From Thiospirochaeta perfilievii (GTDB lineage: Bacteria; Spirochaetota; Spirochaetia; DSM-2461): a DNA stretch of 64,000 nt. Every line of letters starts with the position of its first letter. Position 1 is the stretch's first letter. Location of the stretch: contig NZ_CP035807.1 of NCBI RefSeq assembly GCF_008329945.1, forward strand, positions 2,232,001 through 2,296,000, in the 5' to 3' direction. This document shows, in pieces, positions 7,728-17,389 of the stretch. The notes beneath the pieces were generated by a model that made no database searches, had not been told where the DNA came from, and saw only the letters and a program-made list of their open reading frames with translations. The position numbers were made by a program, and so were the translations under genes.

Positions 7728-9638
7728 ATGGATATAAAAAGTGTTTTAAAAGATAAGTTTGGTTTTGACAATTTTAGGGATGGTCAAGAAGAGGTTGTAG
7801 AGAGGGTTTTAGATGGTAGATCTGTAGCCGCTATTTTTCCTACAGGAGCTGGAAAGTCCCTATGTTACCAACTACCTGCCACACAATTTAAAGGCCTAAC
7901 GCTAGTTGTATCACCTCTTATTTCTTTAATGCATGATCAACTAAAATTTCTACAGAAAAATGGAATCCCATCAGCAGTATTAGATTCTACCCTAACTAGA
8001 GACCAGTATCAGGAGACACTTAATAAAGCTATAAATAATAGCATTAAGGTATTAATGATATCCGTTGAAAGGTTTAAAAATGAGAGATTTAGAAACTACT
8101 TATTTAGAATGGATATCTCTCTATTAGTAGTAGATGAGGCCCACTGTATATCTGAATGGGGACACAATTTTAGACCAGAGTATCTAAAACTACCTAAGTA
8201 TGTAGCTGAGTTTAATATTCCACAGGTACTACTTCTTACTGCAACTGCTACAGAAAATGTAGCCATTGATATGTGTAAAAAACTTAATATTAAGAAAGAA
8301 AACCTAGTTAGAACAGGTTTTTATAGATCAAATCTTCATTTAGAGGTAACACCAGTTGATAGTGATAAAAAAAATGAACTGCTTCTTAATAGATTAGCTG
8401 AAGAGAACGTACCAACAATTGTATATGTTACCCTTCAAAAAAGTGCGGATTCTGTAGCTAGTTACTTACAAGAGAGGGGTGTTTTAGCACTATCATATCA
8501 CGCTGGATTAAAAAGTGAAGAACGAACCCAAATTCAGAACGATTTTATGGATGGACATGTAAACTGTATAGTTGCCACTATAGCCTTTGGAATGGGTATT
8601 GATAAAAGCGATATTAGACGGGTTATACACTATGACCTGCCAAAATCCATAGAGAATTATAGCCAAGAGATTGGACGGGCTGGAAGAGATGGTAGGGATT
8701 CTGTTTGTGAGGTATTTGCAAATAGAAGTGGAATTACAGTGTTAGAGAACTTTATATATGGTGATACACCTGGTTTAGACTCTATAAAACAACTATTAGA
8801 GGATATTCAATCGTCAAATGATATATGGGAGGTAAAAATATTGTCCCTGTCAAATAAGGTCAATATAAGAGCCCTTCCTCTAAAAACTCTCATTGTCTAC
8901 TTAGAGATTAGGGGGATTATTACTTCATCATATAGCTACTTTTCCCAGTACCGTTTTAAAACAGAAAAAACCAGTAGTGAGATTTTTAGTAATTTTGATA
9001 ACAATAGACAGAACTATTTAAAGTCCCTATTTAGCTATAGTAATAAAAAAAGAACTTGGATAGATTTAAGGTTAGAAGACTTCCTTATAGAAACCAATGG
9101 GGATCGGTCTAAGGCTATAAATGCCCTTGAGTATTTGGATTCTAAGGGCTTTATTCAACTAGAATCTAAGCAGGCTGTAGAGGTCTATAAAATAATTGAC
9201 AACTCATATAGTGTTGAAAATCTTAGCTTAGAGTTATTTAATCTCTTTAAAAAGAAGGAGAGTAGTGAAATTTTAAGGGTTAATAAGATGATAGAGTTTT
9301 TTGAGTCAAAGACATGTCTATCATCTAGACTCTCTAGCTACTTTGCAGAGGATAGGGGAGTAACCAAGTGTGGACATTGCTCGGTTTGTTGTGGCAGAGT
9401 TGCTGTAATGGGTAAGGCAGAGAGTTTGGAGACATTAACATCTGATATGGTTCAGAAGAGTAGTGCCGAGATTCTTTCAAATATTGGGGATAAGGGTAGT
9501 AGTCAAATAGTAGCAAACTTTTTATGTGGGATTTCTATGCCACTATTTACTAAAATTAAAGCTAGATCAATGTATGGTTTTTCAAGTTTAGAGAAGTATC
9601 CATATAAGGACGTTCTAGGAATTATTACAAATAAATAA
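7728..9638 (+). CDS. recQ: RecQ-family ATP-dependent DNA helicase
   Basis: A 3'-5' superfamily 2 helicase for recombination and repair, 636 residues (E. coli RecQ 610). Visible motifs in order are the RecQ motif 0 region (FGFDNFRDGQEEVV), Walker A (PTGAGKSLCYQLP), DEAH box (VVDEAHCISEWGHNFRPEY), TATAT, IAFGMGIDK and QEIGRAGRDG. A zinc-binding cysteine cluster follows (CGHCSVC). The HRDC domain is not evident and the C-terminus is divergent, so a RecQ paralogue is possible. There is no ribosome binding site; TAAAAT (7716-7721) ends exactly 6 bases before the ATG, hinting at a leaderless message. Confidence 0.88.
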   Translation: MDIKSVLKDKFGFDNFRDGQEEVVERVLDGRSVAAIFPTGAGKSLCYQLPATQFKGLTLVVSPLISLMHDQLKFLQKNGIPSAVLDSTLTRDQYQETLNKAINNSIKVLMISVERFKNERFRNYLFRMDISLLVVDEAHCISEWGHNFRPEYLKLPKYVAEFNIPQVLLLTATATENVAIDMCKKLNIKKENLVRTGFYRSNLHLEVTPVDSDKKNELLLNRLAEENVPTIVYVTLQKSADSVASYLQERGVLALSYHAGLKSEERTQIQNDFMDGHVNCIVATIAFGMGIDKSDIRRVIHYDLPKSIENYSQEIGRAGRDGRDSVCEVFANRSGITVLENFIYGDTPGLDSIKQLLEDIQSSNDIWEVKILSLSNKVNIRALPLKTLIVYLEIRGIITSSYSYFSQYRFKTEKTSSEIFSNFDNNRQNYLKSLFSYSNKKRTWIDLRLEDFLIETNGDRSKAINALEYLDSKGFIQLESKQAVEVYKIIDNSYSVENLSLELFNLFKKKESSEILRVNKMIEFFESKTCLSSRLSSYFAEDRGVTKCGHCSVCCGRVAVMGKAESLETLTSDMVQKSSAEILSNIGDKGSSQIVANFLCGISMPLFTKIKARSMYGFSSLEKYPYKDVLGIITNK

Positions 9639-9699
9639 CTTGCAGGTGATGGATCAAATGGTTAAACTGTAATTATTTATTATTAGAGAGGACGAATCA

Positions 9700-11676
9700 T
9701 TGGATATAAAGAGAAGTATAGAGCAGGTTTTAAGACCCCAGGATGGTGGTAATAATAAGTGGTTTTTTATTCCCCTTATTCCAATGGTACTATGGGTAGT
9801 ATTCTCTTTTATCTCACTATTTACTATTAACTTTAGTATTATTTTAGATCCATTTGTTCTAGTTTCTATTGTTGCTAGGTTTCTAATTCCTATTTTCTCA
9901 ATACATCTTATAAAGGTTTTTTATATTAAAAGAGAACTTAGTAAGCTAGAGTATAGTCATTGGTTAAATTTTATAGGGTATGCCATATCCTTAACCTATG
10001 TTGCCTATATGGTTCCTGCAGTTGTTTTAGATTTTCAAAATAGTGGTGCCACATCAACACTGTTTACTGTTTTTGTAATACTCTCAACCCTTTGTCCACT
10101 CTCTCTTTATATATTATTAAGGAGTTCTGTTGTAAAGTTAGCCTCTGGGTATTTTAAACAGGTTGATATAGAAAATGAGAAGAAGAGAAAAAAGGATAAA
10201 AAGCTTAAGAAAGAGCATCAGCGAAGCCTAAGAAAGCAGAGAACTTTTTTACAGAATTTATGGTTTGAAGTTTTTGACCCCCTAATGTGGGCAATTTTAT
10301 GGGTTTTAATCATAAATAATACGCTTTTTCAACTATACCAAATTCCATCTTCCTCTATGGTTCCTGAATTTTTAGAGAAGGATAGAGTTGTTGCTAGTAA
10401 GCTTTTTAGTGGACCAGGACTTCCTTTAACAAGGTATAAATTCCCTGAAATTGGTTCCCCTAAGGCTGGTGATATAGTAACTTTTAATAACCCAAAAGTT
10501 GATGATCCTAATTCTGAACTACACTATAAAAATGTCTTTACTCGAATTTTTCAACCCTTTGTTTATATGCTCTCATTTTCCAAGTTAGATATAGATGCAG
10601 GGGATGATGGTTATCCAAAGGCCAGGCAGCTGGTAAAAAGGGTAATAGGTGTCCCTGGAGAGAAGCTGTGTATGGTTAATGATAAGGTTTATAAAAAGAG
10701 AGCTGATAGTGACTGGGTTTTAATGTCCGAACTTCCAAATGAGAAGGAGTGGGGACATAATGACCTTTTCTCCTTAAATAACCCCAATAGTGGAGCACAG
10801 ATTATAAATCCAGCACTTAGAGAGAGTTTAGATCTAGGGGCAAAACTAGCATTAGATTCCAACCTAGATGAACTTAATAGAGAGCTTAAAATAGAAAAGA
10901 CAAACCTACTATATAATTTGGATAAGATAGATACCATATCATTTCTAAATACTCTTATGTCTTATAATAGAAGAAGTGCAAGTAGTGTTATCGATGTTGT
11001 TGAGCATTTAGAAGATTCTTATCTAGGAATGATGCAGGTTAATAGGTTAAATATATCCGATAGAAGTAAAAATGATATTGTAGAGAACTTCTCTAACAGT
11101 TTAGAGAATTACAATACATTTATACTCTTTGATAAGATTAATGATCTTAAAGAGATTATTCAGATGGATAGAAAATTATTAAATGATGAACTAAAGATTA
11201 ATCTATCTTTTCCAGATGATGCCTCTCCATACCAAGAGTTTGTAACTAAATTAGATGGTATTATTAAGTTAAACTCTTTGAAATTATATAACAAAATCCT
11301 ATCAACTGGAGAGTTTTCAATTGATAAAGAGTTATTAAATGATATTAAATATCTCTCTCTATACACAACAGGTCTACAGTTAAAATCAAGAGTAGAACCT
11401 GTCTCATTTTATGGTGCAGGAAATCTTCCTGAATTCCCAGCTGATAAAAATAGTTATATTCCTAAGGGAGAGTACTTTCTACTTGGTGATAATAGATATA
11501 ACTCTTTAGATAGTAGGATGGGGGATGTTGATTATAGTATACCACTTAATCCTAATGGTGGAGAGTTAACAGAGTCCCTAACTGTAAGCTGGGAACCCCA
11601 CACTATAAGCGACTACTATATCCATGGTAAAGTGCGTTTAATTCTATGGCCATTAAGTCACGCTAAGATTTTTTAA
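9700..11676 (+). CDS. lepB: Signal peptidase I with extra membrane segments and a large insertion
   Basis: Cleaves signal peptides of exported proteins at the outer face of the inner membrane. The start is TTG 9700, preceded by AGAGAGGA. Residues 1-160 hold three or more hydrophobic segments, followed by a highly basic stretch (KKRKKDKKLKKEHQ). A further membrane segment leads into the catalytic box IPSSSMVPE (Ser219 before Met). The general-base Lys is in LVKRVIGVPGE (Lys313) and box E is GDNRYNSLDSR near residue 597. Between Lys313 and box E there are about 150 more residues than in E. coli LepB, hydrophilic and helix-forming. At 658 residues it is about twice the usual length. Confidence 0.88.
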   Translation: MDIKRSIEQVLRPQDGGNNKWFFIPLIPMVLWVVFSFISLFTINFSIILDPFVLVSIVARFLIPIFSIHLIKVFYIKRELSKLEYSHWLNFIGYAISLTYVAYMVPAVVLDFQNSGATSTLFTVFVILSTLCPLSLYILLRSSVVKLASGYFKQVDIENEKKRKKDKKLKKEHQRSLRKQRTFLQNLWFEVFDPLMWAILWVLIINNTLFQLYQIPSSSMVPEFLEKDRVVASKLFSGPGLPLTRYKFPEIGSPKAGDIVTFNNPKVDDPNSELHYKNVFTRIFQPFVYMLSFSKLDIDAGDDGYPKARQLVKRVIGVPGEKLCMVNDKVYKKRADSDWVLMSELPNEKEWGHNDLFSLNNPNSGAQIINPALRESLDLGAKLALDSNLDELNRELKIEKTNLLYNLDKIDTISFLNTLMSYNRRSASSVIDVVEHLEDSYLGMMQVNRLNISDRSKNDIVENFSNSLENYNTFILFDKINDLKEIIQMDRKLLNDELKINLSFPDDASPYQEFVTKLDGIIKLNSLKLYNKILSTGEFSIDKELLNDIKYLSLYTTGLQLKSRVEPVSFYGAGNLPEFPADKNSYIPKGEYFLLGDNRYNSLDSRMGDVDYSIPLNPNGGELTESLTVSWEPHTISDYYIHGKVRLILWPLSHAKIF

Positions 11677-11678
11677 GC

Positions 11679-11703
11679 AAAAGTTGATTAATTTCAACTT
11701 TTT
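11679..11703 (+). terminator. Terminator after the signal peptidase gene
   Basis: AAAAGTTGA (11679-11687) pairs with TCAACTTTT (11694-11702), a 9-bp AT-rich stem with a 6-base loop, continuing into T. Confidence 0.65.
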
Positions 11704-11779
11704 ATTAAAATATTAGTTGACGATGGAAACTTATTCCCTCATTATAGACGTATAAAATAAAATATTGTGGGGAGGATAC

Positions 11780-14284
11780 ATGAGTATTCAAGAAAAGAGT
11801 GATTATGGCTTTTTTGACGATAAAAATAGAGAGTATGTAATAACAAGACCAGATACACCACTACCTTGGTTAAACTACCTAGGACAGGATGACTATTTTG
11901 GACTTTGCACTAACACAGCAGGTGGTTATACATTTTGGAAAGATGCAAAACTTAGAAGGTTAACCCGATATAGATATAACAACGTACCCTACGATCTAGG
12001 TGGAAGGTATCTATATATTAATGATAATGGTTCAGTATGGAATCCTGGGTGGAAACCAGTTAAAGCTAGTGATGTTAGTTATGAGTGCCGGCATGGAATG
12101 GGGTATTCTAGGATTACAGGAGAGAAAGATGGCCTTGAAGTAGAGACTACATACTTTGTTCCAGTTAAAGAGAATTTAGAGATTTGGAAGGTAAAAGTAA
12201 CAAATAACTCTAATGTTAGGAAGTCTCCATCTATCTTCTCCTATCAAGAGTTTGCATTTTTTGATGCAGCTAATGATATGAATAATTTACAAAGAACCCT
12301 ATCAATTGGTGAAGTTGAAGTTGAAGGAAATGCTGTTTACCATAAAACAGAGTATAGAGAGAGGAGAGATCACTACACTCTGTTTGCATCAACTAGGGAT
12401 ATTGCAGGTTTTGATACAAGCCGGGATGCATTTGTTGGGGTTCATGAAGGTCTTCATGAGGCTAAGGTTCCATTTTCCGGAAAGTGTACAAACTCTAAGG
12501 TTTTTGGTTGGAATCCAATCGCATCTTTACAACATGATTTTGATTTATCCCCTGGGGAGAGTGTTGAATACTCATATATTCTAGCCTATGTAGAGCAGGG
12601 AGATGAGCCTAAATTTGACTCTCCAATGGTGATGAATAAGAGTAAAGGAAAGGCTATTATTGAAAAATGGTCTAAGCCAGGAGCTGTTGATGAAGCTATA
12701 AAAACCCTAGCTAATACATGGGATGACCTTTTAAATAAGTTTCAAGTAGATACTCCTAACGAGCATGCATCTAGAATGGTTAATGTTTGGAATCAGTATC
12801 AGTGTATGGCTACATTTAACATGAGTCGATCTGCTTCAATGTTTGAGGTAGGTATTGGGCGAGGTATGGGTTTTAGGGATTCTAATCAGGACCTACTAGG
12901 TTTTATTCATCTTGTACCTTCTAAAGGAAGAAGAAGAATCCTTGATATTGCTGCGACACAATTATCAGATGGTACATGTTTTCATCAGTATCAACCCTTA
13001 ACAAAAGAGGGAAATGCTGAGATCGGTGGGGATTTCTACGATGATCACCTATGGTTAGTTCTATCCACAGCAGCCTATATTAAAGAGACAGGGGATCTAA
13101 CTATATTAGATGAACCAGTTGGATATGCAGATAAAGAGTATAAAATTGGAGAGCTTGGAGAAGATGGAGAGCCTAGAAAGATAAATGCAGAGACTCTGTT
13201 ACACCACCTTGAAACTTCTATATCATATACAATGAAAAAAAGGGGACCTAATGGTCTTCCATTAATAGGACATGCTGACTGGAACGACTGTCTAAACTTA
13301 AATTGTTTCTCTACAGAGCCTAATGAGAGCTTCCAATTAGCAGGTGATGTTGATGGATCAAAAGCTGAATCGGTACAAATTGCTGGTCTATTCTTGTATG
13401 CAGCTAAAGAGTTTGCCGACCTTTACTCCTTTATGAAACGGGATGAGGATGCTAAGAGAATAATGGCAGACTATAATGAGATGTTAGAAACTGTTGAAAC
13501 AAAGGCGTGGGATGGTCAGTGGTATACAAGGGCCTTTGATGCTGCAGGAAACCCTGTTGGATCTAAAGATAATGAAGAGGGTAAAATTTATATCGAGAGT
13601 CAGGGATGGTGTGTTTTAGGTGGAGCTGGAGCAACTGGAAAATATGCCGGTAGGGCTAAAGAAGCATTAGAGAGTGTTCACCAACATCTGTACACAAAAA
13701 ACGGTATTGTTTTACAACAACCAGCTTACTCTACATATAACTTAAATCTAGGTGAGGTTACATCATATCCACCAGGAGTTAAGGAGAATGCTGGTATCTT
13801 CTGTCATAATAATACATGGATTCATCTTGCTTGGTGTCTAATGGGTGACGGAGATAGGGCTCTGGAATACTACTTATCAATTTGTCCAAGTGCTAAACAG
13901 AATCAGATTGAAACATATAGGTCAGAGCCATATGTATATGCTCAGATGTTAGCTGGAAAGGATGCCTCTTGCTTTGGTGAGGCTAAAAACTCTTGGTTAA
14001 CAGGAACAGCAGCTTGGACTTTTGTATCTGTTAGTCAGGGTATTTTAGGGGTTAAGCCCCAGTATGATGGATTAAAGATTGAGCCTTGTATTCCAGGATC
14101 ATGGGATGGATTCTCTGTTCAGAGAGAGTTTAGAGATGCTACCTACCAAATTAAAGTAGAAAACCCAAATGGAGTATGTACTGGAGTTAAAAAATTAGTA
14201 GTTGATGGGAATGAGATTCCTGGGGATGTTATTCCAGCCTTTGCTGATAAAAAAGAGCATAGTGTTGTTGTTACATTAGGGTAA
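11780..14284 (+). CDS. Cellobiose phosphorylase (GH94)
   Basis: Splits cellobiose with phosphate into glucose-1-phosphate and glucose in the cytoplasm, saving ATP. The product is 834 residues, in line with family GH94 (about 810-830). The start ATG 11780 is preferred over upstream TTG 11765 because GGGGAGG lies just before it. The N-terminal beta-sandwich opens GFFDDKNREYVITRPDTP. The (alpha/alpha)6 barrel contains GRGMGFRDSNQD and HADWNDCLN, whose second Asp (Asp503) corresponds to the family's general acid. A GNAT-like or signal sequence is absent. It appears monocistronic, ended by a strong terminator. A related beta-glucan disaccharide phosphorylase activity cannot be fully excluded. Confidence 0.93.
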   Translation: MSIQEKSDYGFFDDKNREYVITRPDTPLPWLNYLGQDDYFGLCTNTAGGYTFWKDAKLRRLTRYRYNNVPYDLGGRYLYINDNGSVWNPGWKPVKASDVSYECRHGMGYSRITGEKDGLEVETTYFVPVKENLEIWKVKVTNNSNVRKSPSIFSYQEFAFFDAANDMNNLQRTLSIGEVEVEGNAVYHKTEYRERRDHYTLFASTRDIAGFDTSRDAFVGVHEGLHEAKVPFSGKCTNSKVFGWNPIASLQHDFDLSPGESVEYSYILAYVEQGDEPKFDSPMVMNKSKGKAIIEKWSKPGAVDEAIKTLANTWDDLLNKFQVDTPNEHASRMVNVWNQYQCMATFNMSRSASMFEVGIGRGMGFRDSNQDLLGFIHLVPSKGRRRILDIAATQLSDGTCFHQYQPLTKEGNAEIGGDFYDDHLWLVLSTAAYIKETGDLTILDEPVGYADKEYKIGELGEDGEPRKINAETLLHHLETSISYTMKKRGPNGLPLIGHADWNDCLNLNCFSTEPNESFQLAGDVDGSKAESVQIAGLFLYAAKEFADLYSFMKRDEDAKRIMADYNEMLETVETKAWDGQWYTRAFDAAGNPVGSKDNEEGKIYIESQGWCVLGGAGATGKYAGRAKEALESVHQHLYTKNGIVLQQPAYSTYNLNLGEVTSYPPGVKENAGIFCHNNTWIHLAWCLMGDGDRALEYYLSICPSAKQNQIETYRSEPYVYAQMLAGKDASCFGEAKNSWLTGTAAWTFVSVSQGILGVKPQYDGLKIEPCIPGSWDGFSVQREFRDATYQIKVENPNGVCTGVKKLVVDGNEIPGDVIPAFADKKEHSVVVTLG

Positions 14285-14294
14285 TAAAAGCAGG

Positions 14295-14317
14295 CCGGAG
14301 ATTTTTCTCCGGTTTTT
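14295..14317 (+). terminator. Strong terminator after cellobiose phosphorylase
   Basis: CCGGAGA (14295-14301), TTTT loop, TCTCCGG (14306-14312), then five T. Confidence 0.93.
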
Positions 14318-14378
14318 ATATAAATATGTGATTTTTATCTTTTCTTATACCGATAATAAAAACTTAAGGAGTTAGATT

Positions 14379-14561
14379 ATGTTAAAAAGAAGTATTAGCA
14401 AATTTAAAGTAGCTCTGAATATGTTTAAACAAGAGCTATCAGTAATGAGGTTCTCAAAAAAATACAAGGTTTCTAGACGAGAAGCTTTAGAATTTAAAAA
14501 ATGGTGTTATGAGGTATATTATTATCAGTCATACAAGACCTCGGATAGTTACTCTTTATAG
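14379..14561 (+). CDS. Small basic hypothetical protein
   Basis: A 60-residue protein rich in Lys, Arg and Tyr (SRREALEFKKWCYEVYYYQ), with no signal peptide. I do not recognise it. It is supported by a good ribosome binding site, AAGGAG at 14366-14371, placed 7 bases before the ATG. It stands alone between a terminator and the polyferredoxin gene. The SKKYKVSRREALEFKKW stretch could form a short helical DNA- or RNA-binding segment, but this is speculation. Confidence 0.6.
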   Translation: MLKRSISKFKVALNMFKQELSVMRFSKKYKVSRREALEFKKWCYEVYYYQSYKTSDSYSL

Positions 14562-14662
14562 GTGGGACAAACTCTTTACGGAATCTTTACTATATAGAGA
14601 GAGATAATTTACTTGAATTATAGATAATTATAACTAAATATTTATTTGTAGGAAGGTAAATT

Positions 14663-16168
14663 ATGAAGTTAAGAAAAATAATACAGATACTCTTTTTTGT
14701 TCTGATCTTGTTAACATCTATTGGGCATGGTTTAGAGGAATCAGGAGTATCTATTCCTCTTATATCGTCAGCATCTTTACATGCTGTATGTCCCTTTGGT
14801 GGTGTTGTTTCAATCTATGAGTACTTTGTTTCCGGTAGTTACGTAAAGAAGGTTCATGAGTCATCATTTATATTAATGTTCATAGTTTTTGGTCTTGCTA
14901 TAGTTTTAGGACCTGTTTTTTGTGGATGGATATGTCCTTTTGGAACATTCCAAGAGTGGGTATCAAAAATAGGAAGAAAGGTTTTTAAAAAAAGATTTAA
15001 TACTTTTATTCCATACAAAGTTGATAAATATCTACGTTTTATCCGTTACTTTATACTTATTTTAGTTTTGGTAAAAACAGCCCAATCTGTGGAGTTACTT
15101 TTTGCGAATATTGACCCATACTACGCTCTTTTTAATATATGGTCAGATGAAGTAGCTATAACAGCATATATTGCACTATTAGTTGTTGTCATATTATCAC
15201 TATTTGTAGAGAGGCCTTTTTGTAAGTATGCCTGTCCCTATGGAGCCCTACTGGGAATTACTAATCTATTTAGACCTGCTAAGATTAAAAGGGAAGCCTC
15301 TACGTGTATTAGTTGTTCTGTCTGTGACAAAAAATGTCCTATGAATATCCCATTATCAAATATAGATGTTTCAAAAGATCATCAGTGTATTTCCTGTATG
15401 GAGTGTACCTCTGAAGCAAATTGCCCAAAGGCTGATACAATGACATTCTCAATTGGGAAGAGGGTCTTAAGTTATAAAAACGTAGCTATAATAACAGTTT
15501 CTCTATTCATAATTGGTATTGGTGGATCAATGGCATTAAATTTATGGAAAACAGAGAGTAGTAAGATTCCAGTTAAGTTTAGCTCAGGAGAGTTTGAAGG
15601 TATTAATAATCCAGCAGATATTAGGGGCTCCTACACTTTAGAGGATGTTAAAAATGCTTTTGATGTTCCTGTTGATGATATAGTTAGAGCTTTTGCTCTT
15701 TTAGATATTAAAAATCCTGAAAGCTTTATGATTAAAGAGTTAGAGGGGAGATATATTTTTGAAGATGATATTGAAATTGGAACAGATGCTGTAAGACTTT
15801 TTGTCGCTCTATATAGAGGCCTTCCATATACACCGGAAGAGGATACTGTTTTATTAAGACCAGCTAACTCGGTTTTAAAAGATATTATTTCCAGTGATAA
15901 AAAAGAGTATCTTAATTCTATTCTTGTAGATCTACCTATAATGACCAACGATAGCTTAATTGAGCATCAGGATGAGTCTACTGATATCTTTGAAATTAAG
16001 GGAAAAACTACCTTTAAAGAAGTTATAGACCAAGGGGTTTCAGAAGATGACTTAATTAAAATTATAGGAAGTATCCCAGACAATTTAAATATGACAATAA
16101 GGGACTATTCTATAGAGATCCAAAAGGAATTTAGCTTAATTAAGAGTGAGCTTGAGGGATATCTATAG
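14663..16168 (+). CDS. Membrane-bound 4Fe-4S polyferredoxin, NapH/CcoG-like, with duplicated C-terminal domain
   Basis: An electron-transfer membrane protein of 501 residues. About five hydrophobic segments are visible (near residues 7-25, 67-88, 120-137, 165-187 and 272-295). The family's CX3CP motifs sit at membrane borders (CGWICPFG and CKYACPYG), followed by two cytoplasmic [4Fe-4S] sites, CISCSVCDKKCP and CISCMECTSEANCP. After the last membrane segment come about 190 residues with two related units (RGSYTLEDVKNAFDVPVDD and KGKTTFKEVIDQGVSEDD). No partner oxidoreductase is encoded beside it, so donor and acceptor are unknown. The ribosome binding site is TAGGAAGG. Confidence 0.85.
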   Translation: MKLRKIIQILFFVLILLTSIGHGLEESGVSIPLISSASLHAVCPFGGVVSIYEYFVSGSYVKKVHESSFILMFIVFGLAIVLGPVFCGWICPFGTFQEWVSKIGRKVFKKRFNTFIPYKVDKYLRFIRYFILILVLVKTAQSVELLFANIDPYYALFNIWSDEVAITAYIALLVVVILSLFVERPFCKYACPYGALLGITNLFRPAKIKREASTCISCSVCDKKCPMNIPLSNIDVSKDHQCISCMECTSEANCPKADTMTFSIGKRVLSYKNVAIITVSLFIIGIGGSMALNLWKTESSKIPVKFSSGEFEGINNPADIRGSYTLEDVKNAFDVPVDDIVRAFALLDIKNPESFMIKELEGRYIFEDDIEIGTDAVRLFVALYRGLPYTPEEDTVLLRPANSVLKDIISSDKKEYLNSILVDLPIMTNDSLIEHQDESTDIFEIKGKTTFKEVIDQGVSEDDLIKIIGSIPDNLNMTIRDYSIEIQKEFSLIKSELEGYL

Positions 16169-16386
16169 TATTAGACCTTAATAATTAAGGGGGAATAGAG
16201 TTATTTTAGTTAATATTTTTACTAAAACTAAATAATTCATAGCATTTAAAGGTTATATTGTATGATTCTTACATTATATTTTGTATTGACCTTTGTTTGT
16301 TTATCTTTTACTAATAAAATTTGTTTATTATTGTTTTTACCTTATTTTTAAGATATTATGCTGTAATAAAATAATAAGGTGAGTAG

Positions 16387-17388
16387 ATGAGTAATATAGT
16401 TGAAGAGACCGTAGAGATACAGCGAAAGGGGACCTGGCTTACTGTTCGGGACGATGTAAAAATAGTTGATTGTACAGTAAGGGATGGGGGATTAGTTAAT
16501 GATTATCACTTTAGTGATGAATTTGTTAAAGCAGTTTATGATACCTGTGTCATTAGTGGTGTAGATTATTTTGAGATTGGTAAAATAGTATCTAAAAAGG
16601 TAATGAGCCCTGATGAGTATGGTGTTTGGAACTTCTGTGATGAGGAAGATATAAGGCGTATTGTTGGTGATAATAATCAAGATATAAAAATAGCAGTTAT
16701 GGCGGATATTGGTAGAACCTTTAAAGAGGAGATTAAACCAAAATCCGAAAGTGTAATAGATATGATTAGAGTTGCATGTTATATACATCAAATCCCTGCG
16801 GCACTTGATATTATAGAAGATGCCCATCAAAAAGGTTATGAGACTACAATTAATATAATGGCTATATCTAAGGTTTCAGGTATTGTGTTAGATGAAGCCC
16901 TGGAGTTGGTTAAGGGATCAAATGTAGACGTAATATATCTTGTAGATAGTTTTGGAACATTTTATTCAGAACAGATTAGGGATTTAACAGTTAAATATAC
17001 AGCATTGGCAAAATCCTGTAATAAGAGTGTAGGAATTCATGCCCATAACAATCAGCAACTAGCTTATTCTAATACCATAGAGTCTATGATAGGAGGGACT
17101 AGTTATTTAGATGCTACTATTGCAGGTCTCGGTCGTGGTGCTGGGAATTGTCCTATGGAACTACTTTTTGGTTTTTTAAGAAATCCTAAATTTAGAATTT
17201 TACCAATCCTTGATTTTATCCAAAAACACATTATAGCCCTAAGAAAAGAGATAACATGGGGTTATGACATTCCATATATGATTACTGGCCAGTTGAATGA
17301 GCATCCTAGATCTGCTATAGGTTTTAATAAACAGAAGAGATCGGACTATAGTAGGTTATACAATGAATTAACCGATGCAGAGGAGTAG
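16387..17388 (+). CDS. DRE-TIM metallolyase family aldolase
   Basis: A 333-residue enzyme of the HMG-CoA lyase / 4-hydroxy-2-oxovalerate aldolase type. The N-terminal metal-binding signature reads VDCTVRDGG (DCTxRDGG) and the second metal site is the HAHNN motif (VGIHAHNNQQLAY). The glycine-rich GLGRGAGNCPMELL loop matches bacterial 4-hydroxy-2-oxovalerate aldolases. The reaction should be a retro-aldol or Claisen-type step on a 2-oxo acid using a divalent metal. No aldehyde dehydrogenase or hydratase partner is next to it, so the substrate cannot be named. ATG 16387 follows AAGGTG. Confidence 0.82.
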   Translation: MSNIVEETVEIQRKGTWLTVRDDVKIVDCTVRDGGLVNDYHFSDEFVKAVYDTCVISGVDYFEIGKIVSKKVMSPDEYGVWNFCDEEDIRRIVGDNNQDIKIAVMADIGRTFKEEIKPKSESVIDMIRVACYIHQIPAALDIIEDAHQKGYETTINIMAISKVSGIVLDEALELVKGSNVDVIYLVDSFGTFYSEQIRDLTVKYTALAKSCNKSVGIHAHNNQQLAYSNTIESMIGGTSYLDATIAGLGRGAGNCPMELLFGFLRNPKFRILPILDFIQKHIIALRKEITWGYDIPYMITGQLNEHPRSAIGFNKQKRSDYSRLYNELTDAEE

Positions 17389-17389
17389 A

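Noticed and set aside
16169-16386. Possible promoter (TTGACC near 16284) and hairpins before the aldolase gene
   Set aside because: No convincing -10 at 16-18 bases and the inverted repeats are AT-only. The 218-base region is simply AT-rich and I see no gene or clear site in it.
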